In this document: one piece after another, positions 46,573-57,765 of the stretch
Layout: every line of letters begins with the position of its first letter
Position numbering within the stretch: the stretch's first letter is position 1
Assembly (NCBI GenBank): GCA_037102815.1
Contig: BTPP01000004.1
Span: 3,100,001 to 3,164,000, forward strand
Direction: 5' to 3'
From: Neurospora intermedia
Taxonomy: Eukaryota > Ascomycota > Sordariomycetes > Sordariales > Sordariaceae
DNA: 64,000 nucleotides
Position numbers and translations under genes: made by a program
The notes under the pieces: generated by a model
Told to the model about the DNA's origin: nothing
The model's database searches: none
Seen by the model: the letters and a program-made list of their open reading frames with translations, nothing else

Positions 46573-47035
46573 TACAGTCCAATGCTGGTATGTTTGTTTG
46601 CAAGTCACCAGTCTTCCAAAGAACCAACCACTAAACCGTCCTCAAAGTATCAAGATGCCTGTACAAATTGAACTTTGGTTTTCTGCTCATTGACATGACC
46701 TTATGTGCCGTCTATTTCCGCACTAGTTTGTTTGTGTGTTCAGGACCTTGGGTCAACTTCTCTAGGCGTCATGATATCTCATCACGCGTTTCATCCATGA
46801 CTGAAGACTGATCAATCTTGACTACCTAGGTATGCTTGCTCCGATGCTGGATATGTCATGTTGAATCTTTTTGATGCATTTCCAATCAGTACTCAAACGT
46901 TTTCTATCAGTGCTTAAAAAAAAAAAAAAATAAGTTCAATGCATCCTTATAAGGTCTGGGATAGTTGGGATACTGCTAGGTTTCGTCTAAACACCAGGAG
47001 TATCCAGCTAACAGACAACCCAGCATAAGATTGTA
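46573..47035 (-). mobile_element. Composite inverted-repeat element locus, copy D plus a terminal fragment
   Basis: Starts with a plus-oriented terminus (TACAGTCCAATGCTGGTATG at 46573) and ends with the opposite terminus (CCAGCATAAGATTGTA, outer TA kept) at 47035. Between them, from about 46711, is a near-complete minus-oriented copy recognised by its right-hand GTTTGTTTGTGTG terminus and GACCTTGGGTCAACTTCTCTAGGCG. A further CTCCGATGCTGG fragment lies at 46850, and a 16-A run at 46916. It looks like nested or repeated insertion followed by decay. Confidence 0.65.
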
Positions 47036-47355
47036 TCTTCCGCTTGCACTGGTAATTTCTGTACCTGTGGGGTGTCACTCGTATCTCGATCCTCTCATGC
47101 TTGAGTTGCATCTTCAGAATTACTGCAAAAGGGCCGGTGGTGTCGATCTCCTGGGCAATTCCGTGCTACCTCTAGGGAATCATTCGCACTAGTCTCATCC
47201 TCCTCGTCAGACTTTAGTCGGAACTTGACCATAGCAAAGTCTCCCGAAGCCGATTCTTCCATCCCCCTCTCAACTAACATTCTCGGCAGGTTTCCATCTG
47301 CTTTGAGGTCTTCATCAATCAATCACGTATAGTCTAATGCCAAATGACCGGTTCA
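47036..47355. other. Spacer
   Basis: Short frames only; probably the 3' flank of the minus-strand hypothetical gene to its right. Confidence 0.4.
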
Positions 47356-48123
47356 TCATACTTGGTATATAAGTGAGCGGTGGGAGCGAAAACAAAACCT
47401 CAAGGCTAAGAAGAATGGTAGTGAACTTGTGTTGGCTCGTGAAGCAAGAAGGAAGGACAAGAAACGGGTGGGAGAATCTTTAACACCTCGAATATACAGG
47501 AGTAATCCACGCGCAGGTCGACCAAAGTGTTGGCCGAGGTAATCAACTTGCTCAATCAAGAGTCGGATGGGTGAGTCGATAGTGGGTTCAAGGTAATCGC
47601 CAAACAAACGGAAATACGAGATGAAGACTGTTACAGAACAAAGCGGGTGCATTAAAGATCGGGAACCTTGATGACTTTCGATACCTACCTGCCGGGATGA
47701 AATCTGCTTTATTCGTCTGATAAGAGTCGAGAAGGGAAGGATCAGGATCCAAGTGGAGGAAATATTCCAGACGAAAGATATCTGTTTCGCTGACGATGCT
47801 GCCTGGGAGGTACTGCGAGGTCCAATTACGAAGAGACAATCGAGGAAGCCGCAACACCCACCCACCCCGAGAGATGAAGGTTCCGTGAATTGAACCTTAG
47901 TACACATAACACGGCACACTTTTTGGGCGACTAACATTAGTTTGTTCTGAACGTGCCTGCTGATTTGGAACTGAAGGTGCGTATGGATCAGGGTCAGGAT
48001 CAGAAGTCGACTCCGCGGTGTCACGTCCGATGAGATGGATCTAGAATGAGGAGTAGATTTAGAATCTTGAATTCTTATGCTGATAGTTTTACCAGTGAGC
48101 CAATTCGCCAGCCACAAGACCAT
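47356..48123 (-). CDS. Hypothetical protein, three exons
   Basis: Exons 48123-48093, 47895-47689 and 47627-47356 join in phase to 169 residues, with introns of 197 nt (GTAAAA donor, AAG acceptor) and 61 nt (GTAGGT/CAG). The joined product reads LANWLTGSIHGTFISRGGWVL, then LRNWTSQYLPGSIVSETDIF, LDPDPSLLDSYQTNKADFIPAVFISYFRLFGDYLEPTIDSPIRLLIEQVDYLGQHFG and a hydrophobic, Ser/Arg-rich tail. The middle looks like a real folded domain with Pro-Asp and aromatic patterns, but I do not recognise the family. The short first exon and its splice sites are the weakest part; an additional intron near the C-terminus is possible. Confidence 0.55.
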   Translation of the reverse strand: MVLWLANWLTGKTISIRIQDSKSTPHSRSISSDVTPRSRLLILTLIHTHLQFQISRHVQNKLMLVAQKVCRVMCTKVQFTEPSSLGVGGCCGFLDCLFVIGPRSTSQAASSAKQISFVWNISSTWILILPFSTLIRRIKQISSRQVGIESHQGSRSLMHPLCSVTVFISYFRLFGDYLEPTIDSPIRLLIEQVDYLGQHFGRPARGLLLYIRGVKDSPTRFLSFLLASRANTSSLPFFLALRFCFRSHRSLIYQV

Positions 48124-48584
48124 TGCACCAAGTCACAAGTCGAAAGAGGAGAGATATTTTTTTTTTCAAACAACCAAGTTCTTTTGTTCAGCTAGCTACC
48201 TCTATTAAAGACAATTATTGACTACTCTCTACGTTCAGAGCAAAGGACCCCCCAATGATTTATATGCAAGAACTCCTCCCGATCTATACCCTTGGCTACC
48301 TCTATGCGCGACTCTATCCCCCTCAACTCCTCGTCCCCTCTTCACCACTCCTATCCTCTTCCTCTTCCTCCTCTTTTTTTGTCCACTGCTTTTCTATGTT
48401 TTGTCTGACTCCCCCGACACTCCACTCCACTCCTCTCCACTCCTTTTCCTAACTCCTACTCCTACTCTTCCCGGCACTCATCCTTCTCCTTCCATCTCAT
48501 TCCTCCACTTCTTACTCGTACTACTCATCCGCCTATCATCTGAGCATCGCACTCTTGAATCTAAAACCGGGCAGGTTAAAGAAT
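48124..48584. other. Pyrimidine-rich spacer
   Basis: 48260-48540 is strikingly C/T-rich with CTCCTC and CACTCCACTCC repeats. It includes the 3' flank of the secreted-protein gene and the 5' flank of the small hypothetical gene. Confidence 0.5.
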
Positions 48585-49511
48585 TTAGAGGACAATCTTG
48601 AGGGTGGCGCTAAGGAAGCCGACAAGGCCACCAGCGAGGAGGTTGATGGAGTGAGCGCGGGCCTGGATCTGGGCAACGAGCTGAGGAGCCTCAATCTGGA
48701 GGCCGACAACAGCGCGGAGGGCAAAGTTGACAATGGGAGTAGCGATGGGGAGGAGGAGGCCAGAGACGAGGTTGAGCTCAGCACCGATGACCTTGAGGAC
48801 GTCGTGGCTGACGGTGGCGACGAGGTGCTTGAGGCAGTTCTCGACCTGGCTGAGGAGGATCTCGACATCGGCAATGAGGTCAAGGACGATCTGGAGCTCG
48901 CCAGCGACGAGGCCGACCTCGGGGCGGATGAGGGCGGTGATCTGGGGAACGACACCGGTGACGACGGTGTGGAGGTGGCCCTGGAGGCTGACGAGGGCCT
49001 CAAGGAGGAGCTGGGCGTCGACGCCAGCCTTGACCTCGAGGAGCTCAAGGATGTGGGCGATGTCGGCCTTGACGAGGACGTCGATGTTGAGGACGATGGT
49101 GGTGACCTCCTTGACGATGACGACAGGGGCCTTGCCGTTGATGGCACCGGCACCAGCGCCGCCAGTGGAGGGGACGGAGGGAACACCGGTGGGGACGGCC
49201 AAGCCGGAGGTGAGGTACTGGGTCTTGGAGTCGGAGACAGTGGTGGCCCAGGTCTGGTAGAGGGTGGTGGCGGAGGTCAAGGTCTGGACGGGGGCGGGGA
49301 CCAAGTTATCGCCGTTGATGGGGGAGGCAAGGCCGGAGGGGACAGCGGCGCCGGAGGGGAGAGCAGCACCGGAGGGGAGAGCGGCACCGGAGGGAAGGCC
49401 GTTGATGCCGGAGGGGGCAGCGCCCTGACCACCGCAGGCAGAGCCGAGGATGGGAGAGGCAAGAGCGGAGCCAATGGTGGCGGCGGAGAGAGCAGCGCTG
49501 AAGAACTTCAT
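48585..49511 (-). CDS. Secreted protein with PSGAA repeats and hydrophobic helical region
   Basis: One exon, 308 residues. Residues 1-18 (KFFSAALSAATIGSALA) are a signal peptide. A short repeat region follows (about 28-60): PSGINGL, PSGAAL, PSGAAL, PSGAAV, PSGLAS. After a Thr/Ser linker, residues about 125-308 are predicted largely helical and rich in Val, Leu, Ile and Ala with few charges and one Cys, for example LLLEALVSLQGHLHTVVTGVVPQITALI and LIADVEILLSQVENCLKHLVATV. No known domain is recognised. The amphipathic helices suggest a surface-active, wall- or lipid-binding small secreted protein; that is inference. Codon use is strongly biased to C/G third positions (the complementary strand is open throughout), typical of a highly expressed gene. 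Confidence 0.85.
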   Translation of the reverse strand: MKFFSAALSAATIGSALASPILGSACGGQGAAPSGINGLPSGAALPSGAALPSGAAVPSGLASPINGDNLVPAPVQTLTSATTLYQTWATTVSDSKTQYLTSGLAVPTGVPSVPSTGGAGAGAINGKAPVVIVKEVTTIVLNIDVLVKADIAHILELLEVKAGVDAQLLLEALVSLQGHLHTVVTGVVPQITALIRPEVGLVAGELQIVLDLIADVEILLSQVENCLKHLVATVSHDVLKVIGAELNLVSGLLLPIATPIVNFALRAVVGLQIEAPQLVAQIQARAHSINLLAGGLVGFLSATLKIVL

Positions 49512-52289
49512 GTTTGCGGTTGTTGGTGGTTGGTGATTGAAAAGAATGGATCTAAAGAATGTAAGAGTAGTTGGATGTTGGTATTAAAGAATGACTGGTG
49601 TGTATTAGGTATTAGTTGTAGTAGTGAAGGAGTGTTGTGAGTGTGTGATGATGAGAGAAAAGAAACCGGTTGATGGAGGAAGATGAGCTCGAGTTATATA
49701 CAAGTTTGTCGTCGATTCTGACCTCCTCATCTCACCCCCCATGTCGGCGATATTGTCTGTGCGGTTTGTTCGCCATCAACCTTAGCGTCATAGCGATAGG
49801 CGGTGTCTCCTTTCTCTCCCCTTCGGCAAATCTCGCTGGATTGGTGAAGTTGGACAAGCTGTCGGTGGCAGCAGCTACGGTGAATTGGGTTGAGGGGCGT
49901 AAACGGTGAACGCGGTCTCCACGGCCACGACAGTTGGGAACAAGGATTTCGAAGCTTTGAACCACCCAGCTGGTGCCGCAGATCTCAATGAGCCTCGTGT
50001 CAAGGCCTGTCAACGACTGAGAGTCTCCGCAAATAATTCAGCTGTAGCGTCTTGAAGCTGGCACGGTGACTAGGTGAGGCTAGGAGAGACTCCATCACAA
50101 CTTCATTCAAAGGTGCCATGTGAATGCACTAAGGGCTTGGCAGGCTCATCCGTGATAAGACTGATGAGGCCTTTGCGTGTACTCGTGACGTCGGGCCTGA
50201 CAGTATCAATAAGAGGGGAAAATCCATGGTGGTGGTGTTTTGATATTCCAGTTAGTGATGTTCACCAGCGCGATAAACTTTGATCTAGCGTTGGTGCAAT
50301 CGACATGATTCCATTCCCAGCACGTTTTCTTCAACACTGAGACAACACCTTATTGTGCAGATCAGGGACTGCGAATGCACGATGAAGCAGTGAAGTTGAG
50401 ACATTGGGTTGCAGATGCCACAATGGATCTTAGGGATGTGCCGTTCAGGGGTTGTTTTTCCTTGAAGAAAACAACAACGGCATTTTGGGAGGTTCCATTG
50501 ATCGACGTCGTCCGCTCAGGGGTTCCATCCAGATTCCCGACTCCGCGGCGTCGATCACTTCCCATTGCGCCATTCTAGCCCCAACTCACCGTCGTCACCG
50601 CCGTGCACCTGTTGCCCCGACTCTACCGACTTTTTGAAAGCCTCTTTCGCTTGTGAGTGCCGTAGAATTGCTCCAACTATTTTGATATCACCAGAATCAA
50701 TAGTGGCAAGGGGACGCCTGCTAGATCGTTCAGTAACGACCGTTGCATTCTTTCATTTCTCCGCAATGTGCAAGCGACAAGGCGTCTGTGGAGAACTCCA
50801 GATGATGGCAGGTTTCCCAAATTGCCCAATCGTTTAATTTTGACCAGGGTCGCAGATCGTCTCTTGTTCATTCCTCTTGTGTAGGCATCACAGGCGTTAG
50901 CATCTTTGTTCCTAAGATGAAAGGGCGAAGTGGCTCAACGGCAATATGGACACAAGGTTTATTGCCGTCTCTAAGAGCAATTTCATAAACATACTTGTCG
51001 AGCTGAAGTGATGTCGGTTTCAAGGCTGTTGATCTTCTTCAAGCTAAGCAAAGTCAAGATCCCTGAAAGTACACTAACAATTCAGGCACCAGTTCAATCC
51101 TTAAAAAGCGTTTGTTTTAGGGTGAGACTTGACTTGAACTTTCTTTTGACAAGGCAGAGGATAAACAAGACCAGTGAACGAGTGATTACCGCACAGATGC
51201 ACCATGATATTATGCCATGTATACACGCTGTTACGCTAGGACTCTTGGAAATAGCCAACCTGACGGTGGTCAAAGAGCCCTCAGCAAGTACCACGCTAAC
51301 GGACAGTATTAATTAAGGGGTAAACTTGATATATGGGGGGCCGCTCAAAGGATCTGCACTTGGTGGAGTTCTTGCACTTGGTTTACTGACACCTCACTTA
51401 CAGAAAATCCGGGTTCCCAGGCCGCGGAAAAGGTTGCACTCAGGGAGGCAGGGAGGTAGGCTTGCACTTGCAGGGACATTTGCTGTACACTCCACGTGTG
51501 GCGGAGACAGGTGGGCGGTAGTATTGCTCCGCGAACCCCGACCATCTTCACTCAAAGGGTAGGAACAAGCCAAGAACACTGAGCTTCTGAAGATTCTCCA
51601 CCGACTTGGAGACAACGACAACAGCAACAACAAGACGCCATCACGTTCACCAATTATCTTACACGGCCAGGACTCAGCTCAACGGTAGCGTGGCCATGGC
51701 CTAGTCTAGCGTAGTGTATCTGGGAGTTATATTCATCCTGGCAGATGTGGAAAAAGGAGGCGTCCGGGGGGAAAGGGGCGAGAATTCGCAGAAACTATCG
51801 CGCCGGTGCTGCCGGATGCATTCCGTTCCGGCATTGAGTGTGCCGGCTGTAGGTCGTGTATACTGAAGTGACTTGCGACGGACCGGCGCGAGCCGTCAAG
51901 GTCACGGTCCAGACATCACGGGATAGAGTTCGCGATGTCCTAGATCAATATGTCTTCATGTGTGCGTGTGTTGCGGTGGTGTGGCGCAGCATTGCATGTC
52001 AACCGCCAACTACGCGTAGTTGTGGGGATTGTTTGTCAGTAGGAAGGTCAGCTCCGCTATGTCTGGCGCAGACCACTTGTCGATACGAAGTGAGGTGCTG
52101 GATACGATGGTGGGTTGGATAGACGGGAGACAATGATGCGACGTTGTTGTCTGGAGAAAGTTGTCGGAAGTGGGATGAAATGGGCGAGCTGCACGGGGGC
52201 TCATTTGCAATACACCACATGTAGCGTTGACATACAGCTGATTGCTGTTATAGGTCTAACATGCGCTTGAGATCAAACATCAGTCACAA
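49512..52289. other. Gene-free spacer upstream of secreted-protein gene and tRNA-Gly
   Basis: About 2.8 kb with no supported gene. A leader-like region next to the secreted-protein start is rich in TTGGTG/GTTGTTGG; the rest is ordinary. Confidence 0.4.
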
Positions 52290-52360
52290 GCGCCAGTGGT
52301 TTAGTGGTAAAATCCATCGTTGCCATCGATGGGCCCCGCGTTCGATTCGCGGCTGGCGCA
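52290..52360 (+). tRNA. tRNA-Gly (anticodon GCC)
   Basis: 71 bases without intron. GCGCCAG pairs with CTGGCGC, D-arm GGTTTAGTGG, anticodon stem CATCG/CGATG with loop TTGCCAT (anticodon GCC), T-arm CCGCG-TTCGATT-CGCGG, discriminator A. A TTTTTTT run starts four bases downstream and fits an RNA polymerase III terminator. Confidence 0.97.
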
Positions 52361-52363
52361 TAC

Positions 52364-52380
52364 TTTTTTTCTCTTTTTTT
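52364..52380 (+). terminator. Pol III T-run terminator of tRNA-Gly
   Basis: Two runs of seven T separated by CTC, immediately after the tRNA. Confidence 0.8.
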
Positions 52381-54497
52381 GGTTTCCTATTTGGACATTG
52401 TGACAATGAGATGAAACAGAACGTTGTTGACATTCAAGCATAGTAGTCCTTCCTTTTGGGTGAACAGTTAAATGTTTTGTATTTTTCCTTCCGACCCTGT
52501 CGTGAAGATGAAAGTTGGATCATATTCGTATTGTTTAGTTATCTTTTCTTTCGTAGAACATCAAGTTTATGCATGAACTTAACGCAGTTCTCAAATCTTT
52601 AGCAAGTCAGCATGCCAATGTCCGTATCACTTTCAATGTTCCTAAGATCTCATTTTCTTTCCCAGTTCATATGTTCGTAATAGTCTGGATCAACAAGTTG
52701 CACTGATATCGGTCACTTCAGTTATCGTTTTCGCCATATTGTCAACATCACGAAGTCGTCCAACAAGTGGCTGTTTATCCCATCGTCATTACGTTCGTTT
52801 GCCTTTCATTCAAGCACCCGATTATTGCCTTCTTCCAATCACTCAAGTCCATCATGTTACCTTTTCAATTGTGCCATTAAACGTTATGTCATGAGCTTCC
52901 CCGTTGCGAAGACCAAATGTAGTTTCGGCCATGAGCAATATTGCATTGGTACCTGGAAGCTCAAATCTCACTAACAGATAAAATCCTTTTTCGGCTTTAT
53001 CATGGACTTTACTGATAGCGACAGTTTAGCAAAAAGTAGCCCAGGGGCCAATGAGGACATCATATTCATTGGCCAATGCCCATGCGCGTTCGACACATGT
53101 AGTAACAAGTCATGCTTGAGTTAAAATTAGCTCGGGACTACTTCGACGTCCGTGCAAAACAAGACCTGTGTGTTAGCCCTGTGTAGATTGCACTGATAGT
53201 ATATATGACGGATGATTGATCGCAACTCTCATCCATCGGCTCGCGAACAACCTTCAACCCTCGGTTTGTCTGAGAAGCCATCCCCAAGTCTTGGCGTTCC
53301 TTGCTAACCCTATCTGAAAATGAGTGGAGATGACGATCTGCCTGGACCGGCCGCCTTATCGATAAACATCATGATACGCACTGACCTGCTATTAGCGCAC
53401 GGACTTTCCTTCTCACCGCAGTTCATCTCATCAACGGTTTGCCTCCTCTTTGCTTCTTTCCCTTTTCACCGAGACTGAGGAGGAAGTCGACGTTTAAAAA
53501 TAACATCAACTATCACTTAGGTTCCCCTTGTGTAATCTCGACTTACCATCGTGACCTTTTCTCTCATAGGCATCCTTGCGACTACCATCTTCGAGTCCGG
53601 CATCGCAATGGTCATGTTTCCCGACGCTCCGTGAGAAACAACAAGTTCATCTCCGCGACCGCCGTCAAAACGCTTCTGTGAAGCATTCATTCCACTTGTT
53701 GTCTGTTCGCAGTCTTCAATCCATTTGGATCTCGATTTCCAATTCCAATCCGTCTACCTAGAAGAAAGGAAAGCGCGGATGACCGACACACGGACAGTGG
53801 TGGTGTGCCGGCAATCGCCAGTCGGTGGTGCGTTTTCCTTGCCCAGCAGTGCCCGGGTCGTGCCATAGGGGGACCATATGATAGTGTGATTGCTACCTCT
53901 TGGCGAACCTACTCATGGTCCATCGACCATCGGGCTCAGTCGGAAACTCGAGGGTCCAGCCAACCGTTATTGCCCGTCATATCATGACCAAAGAATGCTC
54001 ATCCAACAAATGGATCAAAAACTGCTGATGTCTTCCAAAAGAACCGTTTGAAGCATTCGGATCTTGTGTTTCTGGCGATCTGACTGCTACGCTTTCTTCG
54101 GATGGTTTGCTTCCTCCCTGTAACGACCCTGTGAGTGTGGGCTAAACCGAACGATGGCCGTAGCCGCCCACCGGCGGTGGCCATGACCTGAATTGACAAT
54201 GTTTACACATGAGAGGGCAGATGTATTTCAGAAGATAATTCCCCTTCGTTTGCGATGGAAAAAACTATCTCTTCTGTCCATCATCCATACAGTGACATAA
54301 CTACACCGGCCATTTGTGCCAATAGACACCATCACAATTGACTCAAACACAAAGATCGCCAGAGCTTCCACTCGGTTGCCAAGACAAACGATACCTACCT
54401 CAAGTCGCATCAACCTCACGCATCAATCACCAAGCCCTTAAGATTCACAAACGGGTATCAAAATCAATCCCGAGCAAAAGACAAACAACACCTTCCA
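52381..54497. other. AT-rich gene-free spacer
   Basis: About 2.1 kb. No coding frame, RNA or repeat supported. The last 200 bases are an A/C-rich leader for the next ORF. Confidence 0.4.
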
Positions 54498-55001
54498 ATG
54501 GAAGACCAAGTCTACTACCACATGATGATGTCCGACCTCGAGCGTCGCAAGCGGATTCAGAACCATCACCAAACACCCGAGATTTCTCCCCCTACCCATC
54601 CTCCCCGACAACAACAGCAGCAGCAACAGCAACGACAACGACAACAACAACAACAACCGCCGCACCATTGGCATCATCCTTCTTACTTTGATCTGCACCA
54701 CCACCACCACCAACACCACGAGGACGAGCACCACAATCTTCTTCTTCTTCAGAAAACCGGAACAACAACAACAACCGCACAAAGATTGGGAACGACAACA
54801 GCCATTTCTTCGGCTGCTTCGTCGCCTACTTCAGAGACTAGGCCATCGAGTCCATTGCTGTCGGGGTTGAGGAGTGCGGTTCTGGCGGGGTTGGATGTTT
54901 TGCATTTGAATCATCCTTATCCTTATCCTCATGGGAATGATGGGAATGGGAGTGGTATTGAGAGCAGGAGGAACTCGTCGGGGAGTCAAGGCGGGCATTG
55001 A
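54498..55001 (+). CDS. Gln/His-rich hypothetical protein
   Basis: One open frame of 167 codons. Residues 36-53 are nearly all Gln and Arg (CAA/CAG/CGA codons) and residues 66-74 nearly all His. The rest includes an acidic His-rich stretch, a Ser/Thr-rich segment and a short Leu-rich helix (LLSGLRSAVLAGLDVLHL). Such composition is common in fungal regulators but no domain is visible. The two other forward frames across the repeat are also open for part of the way because it is made of CAA/CAC-type codons, so the evidence for this frame is moderate. Confidence 0.45.
   Translation: MEDQVYYHMMMSDLERRKRIQNHHQTPEISPPTHPPRQQQQQQQQRQRQQQQQPPHHWHHPSYFDLHHHHHQHHEDEHHNLLLLQKTGTTTTTAQRLGTTTAISSAASSPTSETRPSSPLLSGLRSAVLAGLDVLHLNHPYPYPHGNDGNGSGIESRRNSSGSQGGH
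54610..54655. repeat. CAA/CAG-rich imperfect trinucleotide tract
   Basis: Glutamine-codon repeat (CAACAACAGCAGCAG...) with CGA interruptions in the Gln/His-rich ORF. Confidence 0.85.
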
Positions 55002-57085
55002 TTGACTGATTGATTGATGGTGGGTGGGATGAGAAGGAAGCTGGATGAATGATTTCACGATTTGCGTTTTTTTCTTCTTTTTTTTACTTTGTTTCAATGA
55101 AAAGGAGTTCAGGGGAGGGAGTTTTTGGGAGTCTGGTCTGGATGGGGAAGGAATCAAGGTAAACTATTTTCATTTACTGGATAGAAGAAGAGTATAATAC
55201 CCGACCAGCAGGTCAAAATTTCGAAGTCCTCAATCTCACGCACACACTTATATGCATGAAGGGGGTTATGAGAGGAATTGGTACGTTAGGGATCGGTATA
55301 TGTGAAATCTGGGAGTCATCTCGAGCGTGTATGAGGAGATCTCCTTCATAAGTAACGGCTACTGCGTGATCCAAACTGATAGTAGCTTTGTCAGGAGCTT
55401 GTTGTGACCTTCAGTAGTTGTAGCATAGCAAAGAAGGGTGCTGCATAAATCGAGCTGACAGCATAAAGAACGGCAAGAGATATGGGGTCACTCAAGCCTG
55501 GTCGGCCGTCTGCTGGCTAAACAAGATACCCGAACCCTTTCAAGTGCGCTTGGTCGAAGAGTCGCTTACTATATAGGATTCCCGTCTGAATCAGAAACAA
55601 TATAGACATGCCACTGGCTAGGTTAATGAAGCTTTTCGGTTTGCCGCTTGACTCGCATCACCAATCCATGAGCGGTCGTGCCTTTTTTTATGCCACCCGG
55701 TCCAAGAGCAGCAAAACTGGCACATGTGCTCAGTTCCCGGGGCGACATGCACGCGGCTCTTGGCCCTTGTCTCGCGCAGTCAGAACACGGCTAGCTTGAT
55801 GATGTTAGTGGCTGACACTGTTGTCTCTGAGGTTATCGTAAAGCTCGCTTCAGGAACAGGAGGATGGTAGGGAGCTCGCCTTTTAGTATTTCCTCCTGTG
55901 GCATTCAGTGCACGACTCCTTGATAGTATCTTTTCGACGGTTAACATTGTCATTGATGGGCCGAAGGATCATCTTGGCCAATAAATTCAATAGATTGAAA
56001 TGCTGAAATGAAGATAATAGCGCCGAGCGCATCACTAGATCATGATATACAACGACGGCATTCAAACCAATGACTGGTCTTCCTTGAGACAGCCAAATAT
56101 ACGTACCTTTTGTAACGACGGACCCCGTTCTTCTCACGAAGGAAACATCCTGGTGTGGTATGGGCTGATTAATTTTCGTTCAGCTGTAGGGCAGCAGAAT
56201 CGTAACGAATTGGAGAGACCTACATATCGAATCTCAGCCCTGGAGTATGCGTGCCCTAATCGGCTTTTTTTCCCTTCCCAATCGGGCAATAAAGCACGGA
56301 ATGAACCGAGGAGATATCGAAATCAACGAAGATCCATCCTTGGGAAAAGAGGCTTGGATGGTCTGGACACCATGGTTAAATGTCCAGGACGGGGAAATCA
56401 TGGGTGCGGCCCGGACCGAGATCGAGAGTATCGACCAATGACCGTGGGGTCTCGTTCAGTTGTGACAAAGCTTGTTGCGGGTGGAGGCTTTGACCTCGAC
56501 CGCATTACCGGAAGTGAAAAAGTCTACACGAGTCCATGAGACTCCTACTGTCCATGGCCGTTGCGAGTCAAGTGGCCATGTGGTTGGGCAACTGGCTTGA
56601 TACTGAGTACCTGCGAAAGCATTGATCGGGAAGAAATAACAAAGGTTGAAGAGAAATAACTTACAGTAGATATGGCTTGGGATTGATCCTATCATCATGT
56701 GAGAGATTTCCAAGTGCCCGGACGCCTTGTAGGTCCAGAGATGCTGTCAGCGGTAGATCACCATAATATGCGTTATTCCCATCCTTTCGTGACTTTGTGA
56801 GACACTGCAGATTGAATAGGGTAGGAAGTAATGTATTGGTGTCATAACAGATATGGGCCCTATGAAGATCTTCTCGACTCTTCGTGCAGATGGTGCTGCT
56901 AATCTACCGAATATTCGAAAACCAGATCATTGAATGGATCACGAGTCATCATCATAAACATTACTTGTCGCGTACAAACTCCTCCACGGTCTTCTTCCTC
57001 ATGTGCCATGAGGATGTTCTTGCTGTCCGGAAAGCAGGGGAGGCAGGGTTTGTTCTCCTGTATCCGTAGTTGCTTTAGAATGAGA
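55002..57085. other. Gene-free spacer
   Basis: About 2.1 kb. No supported gene. A frame at 56042-56539 is open for 165 codons but lacks any recognisable motif. Confidence 0.4.
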
Positions 57086-57765
57086 TCAAAGGGCCAAAGC
57101 AACGAGGAAAGCAACAACAATGCCTCTGACAACCCTGTCGACGGTTGTTAGCCACGTAATGGAACGAAAATAACTTCTAGAAGAAAGAGTGCAGTGGAGA
57201 CCTGGCTAAGCACATACCCACCAACAAGACCATGGGTCTCGGAGACTGCAGCGCTTTTGGCATTTCCAGCAGTGTCCACAGGCTTGCCGTCATGAGCAGT
57301 GTTGCTTCCCTGGGCACCCACATCTGTACCAGTAGGGTCGATCAAGGTGACAGAGGTGGAATTGTCTAGCGGCCATGTGGTGTTGGTGAAGTTTCCGAAG
57401 GAGGTTCCGTTCGCGGTAAGAGAGGGAAATGCAGAAGGAGCCGAAGTAGTGAGGCCACTGCTGGTGGCCGCTCCGTTGATAGATTCGCTGCTGGAGATTG
57501 CTGCAGTGCTGCTTTGCTCTGCATCGGGTGAGATCACGATCGTTGCAAGCGCAGAGTTGGGCTCGCTGCCGAAGACAGTGACAGTTGAAAGGGCGACGGT
57601 GGTCACGGCAACCTGGGCATTGGGAGAGTTGGCCAAGTCGACCGGAACGGTGACAGTCTTGTACACGGTCGGCTGCTGGGCGATGTTTTGGGCTTGGGCG
57701 ACAGCGCCTGGAGCATCAGCAAGCAGCATGAGCATACCGGGAACCAGTGGCACGATGGTGAGCAT
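57086..57765 (-). CDS. Probable GPI-anchored surface protein
   Basis: Exons 57765-57218 and 57134-57086 (83-nt intron, GTATGT donor, GGCTAAC branch-like site, GACAG acceptor) give 198 residues. Residues 1-24 are a signal peptide (LTIVPLVPGMLMLLADAPGAVA). A Val/Thr-rich segment (KTVTVPVDLANSPNAQVAVTTVALSTVTVFG) and a long Ser/Thr-rich region with N-glycosylation sites (NGTS, NFTN, NTTW, NSTS) follow. The second exon supplies the tail VVRGIVVAFLVALAL, a short hydrophobic C-terminus of the type that directs GPI attachment. Reading through the intron would end in a less hydrophobic tail, so splicing is favoured. Likely a cell-wall or plasma-membrane mannoprotein; no enzyme domain is seen. Confidence 0.75.

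Noticed and set aside
48555-49640. Plus-strand frame of 361 codons rich in Asp, Gly and Glu
   Set aside because: Exact antisense of the secreted-protein gene; the signal peptide and repeats are on the minus strand.
56042-56539. 165-codon plus-strand frame
   Set aside because: No domain, low-complexity or targeting feature, and composition unlike neighbouring genes.
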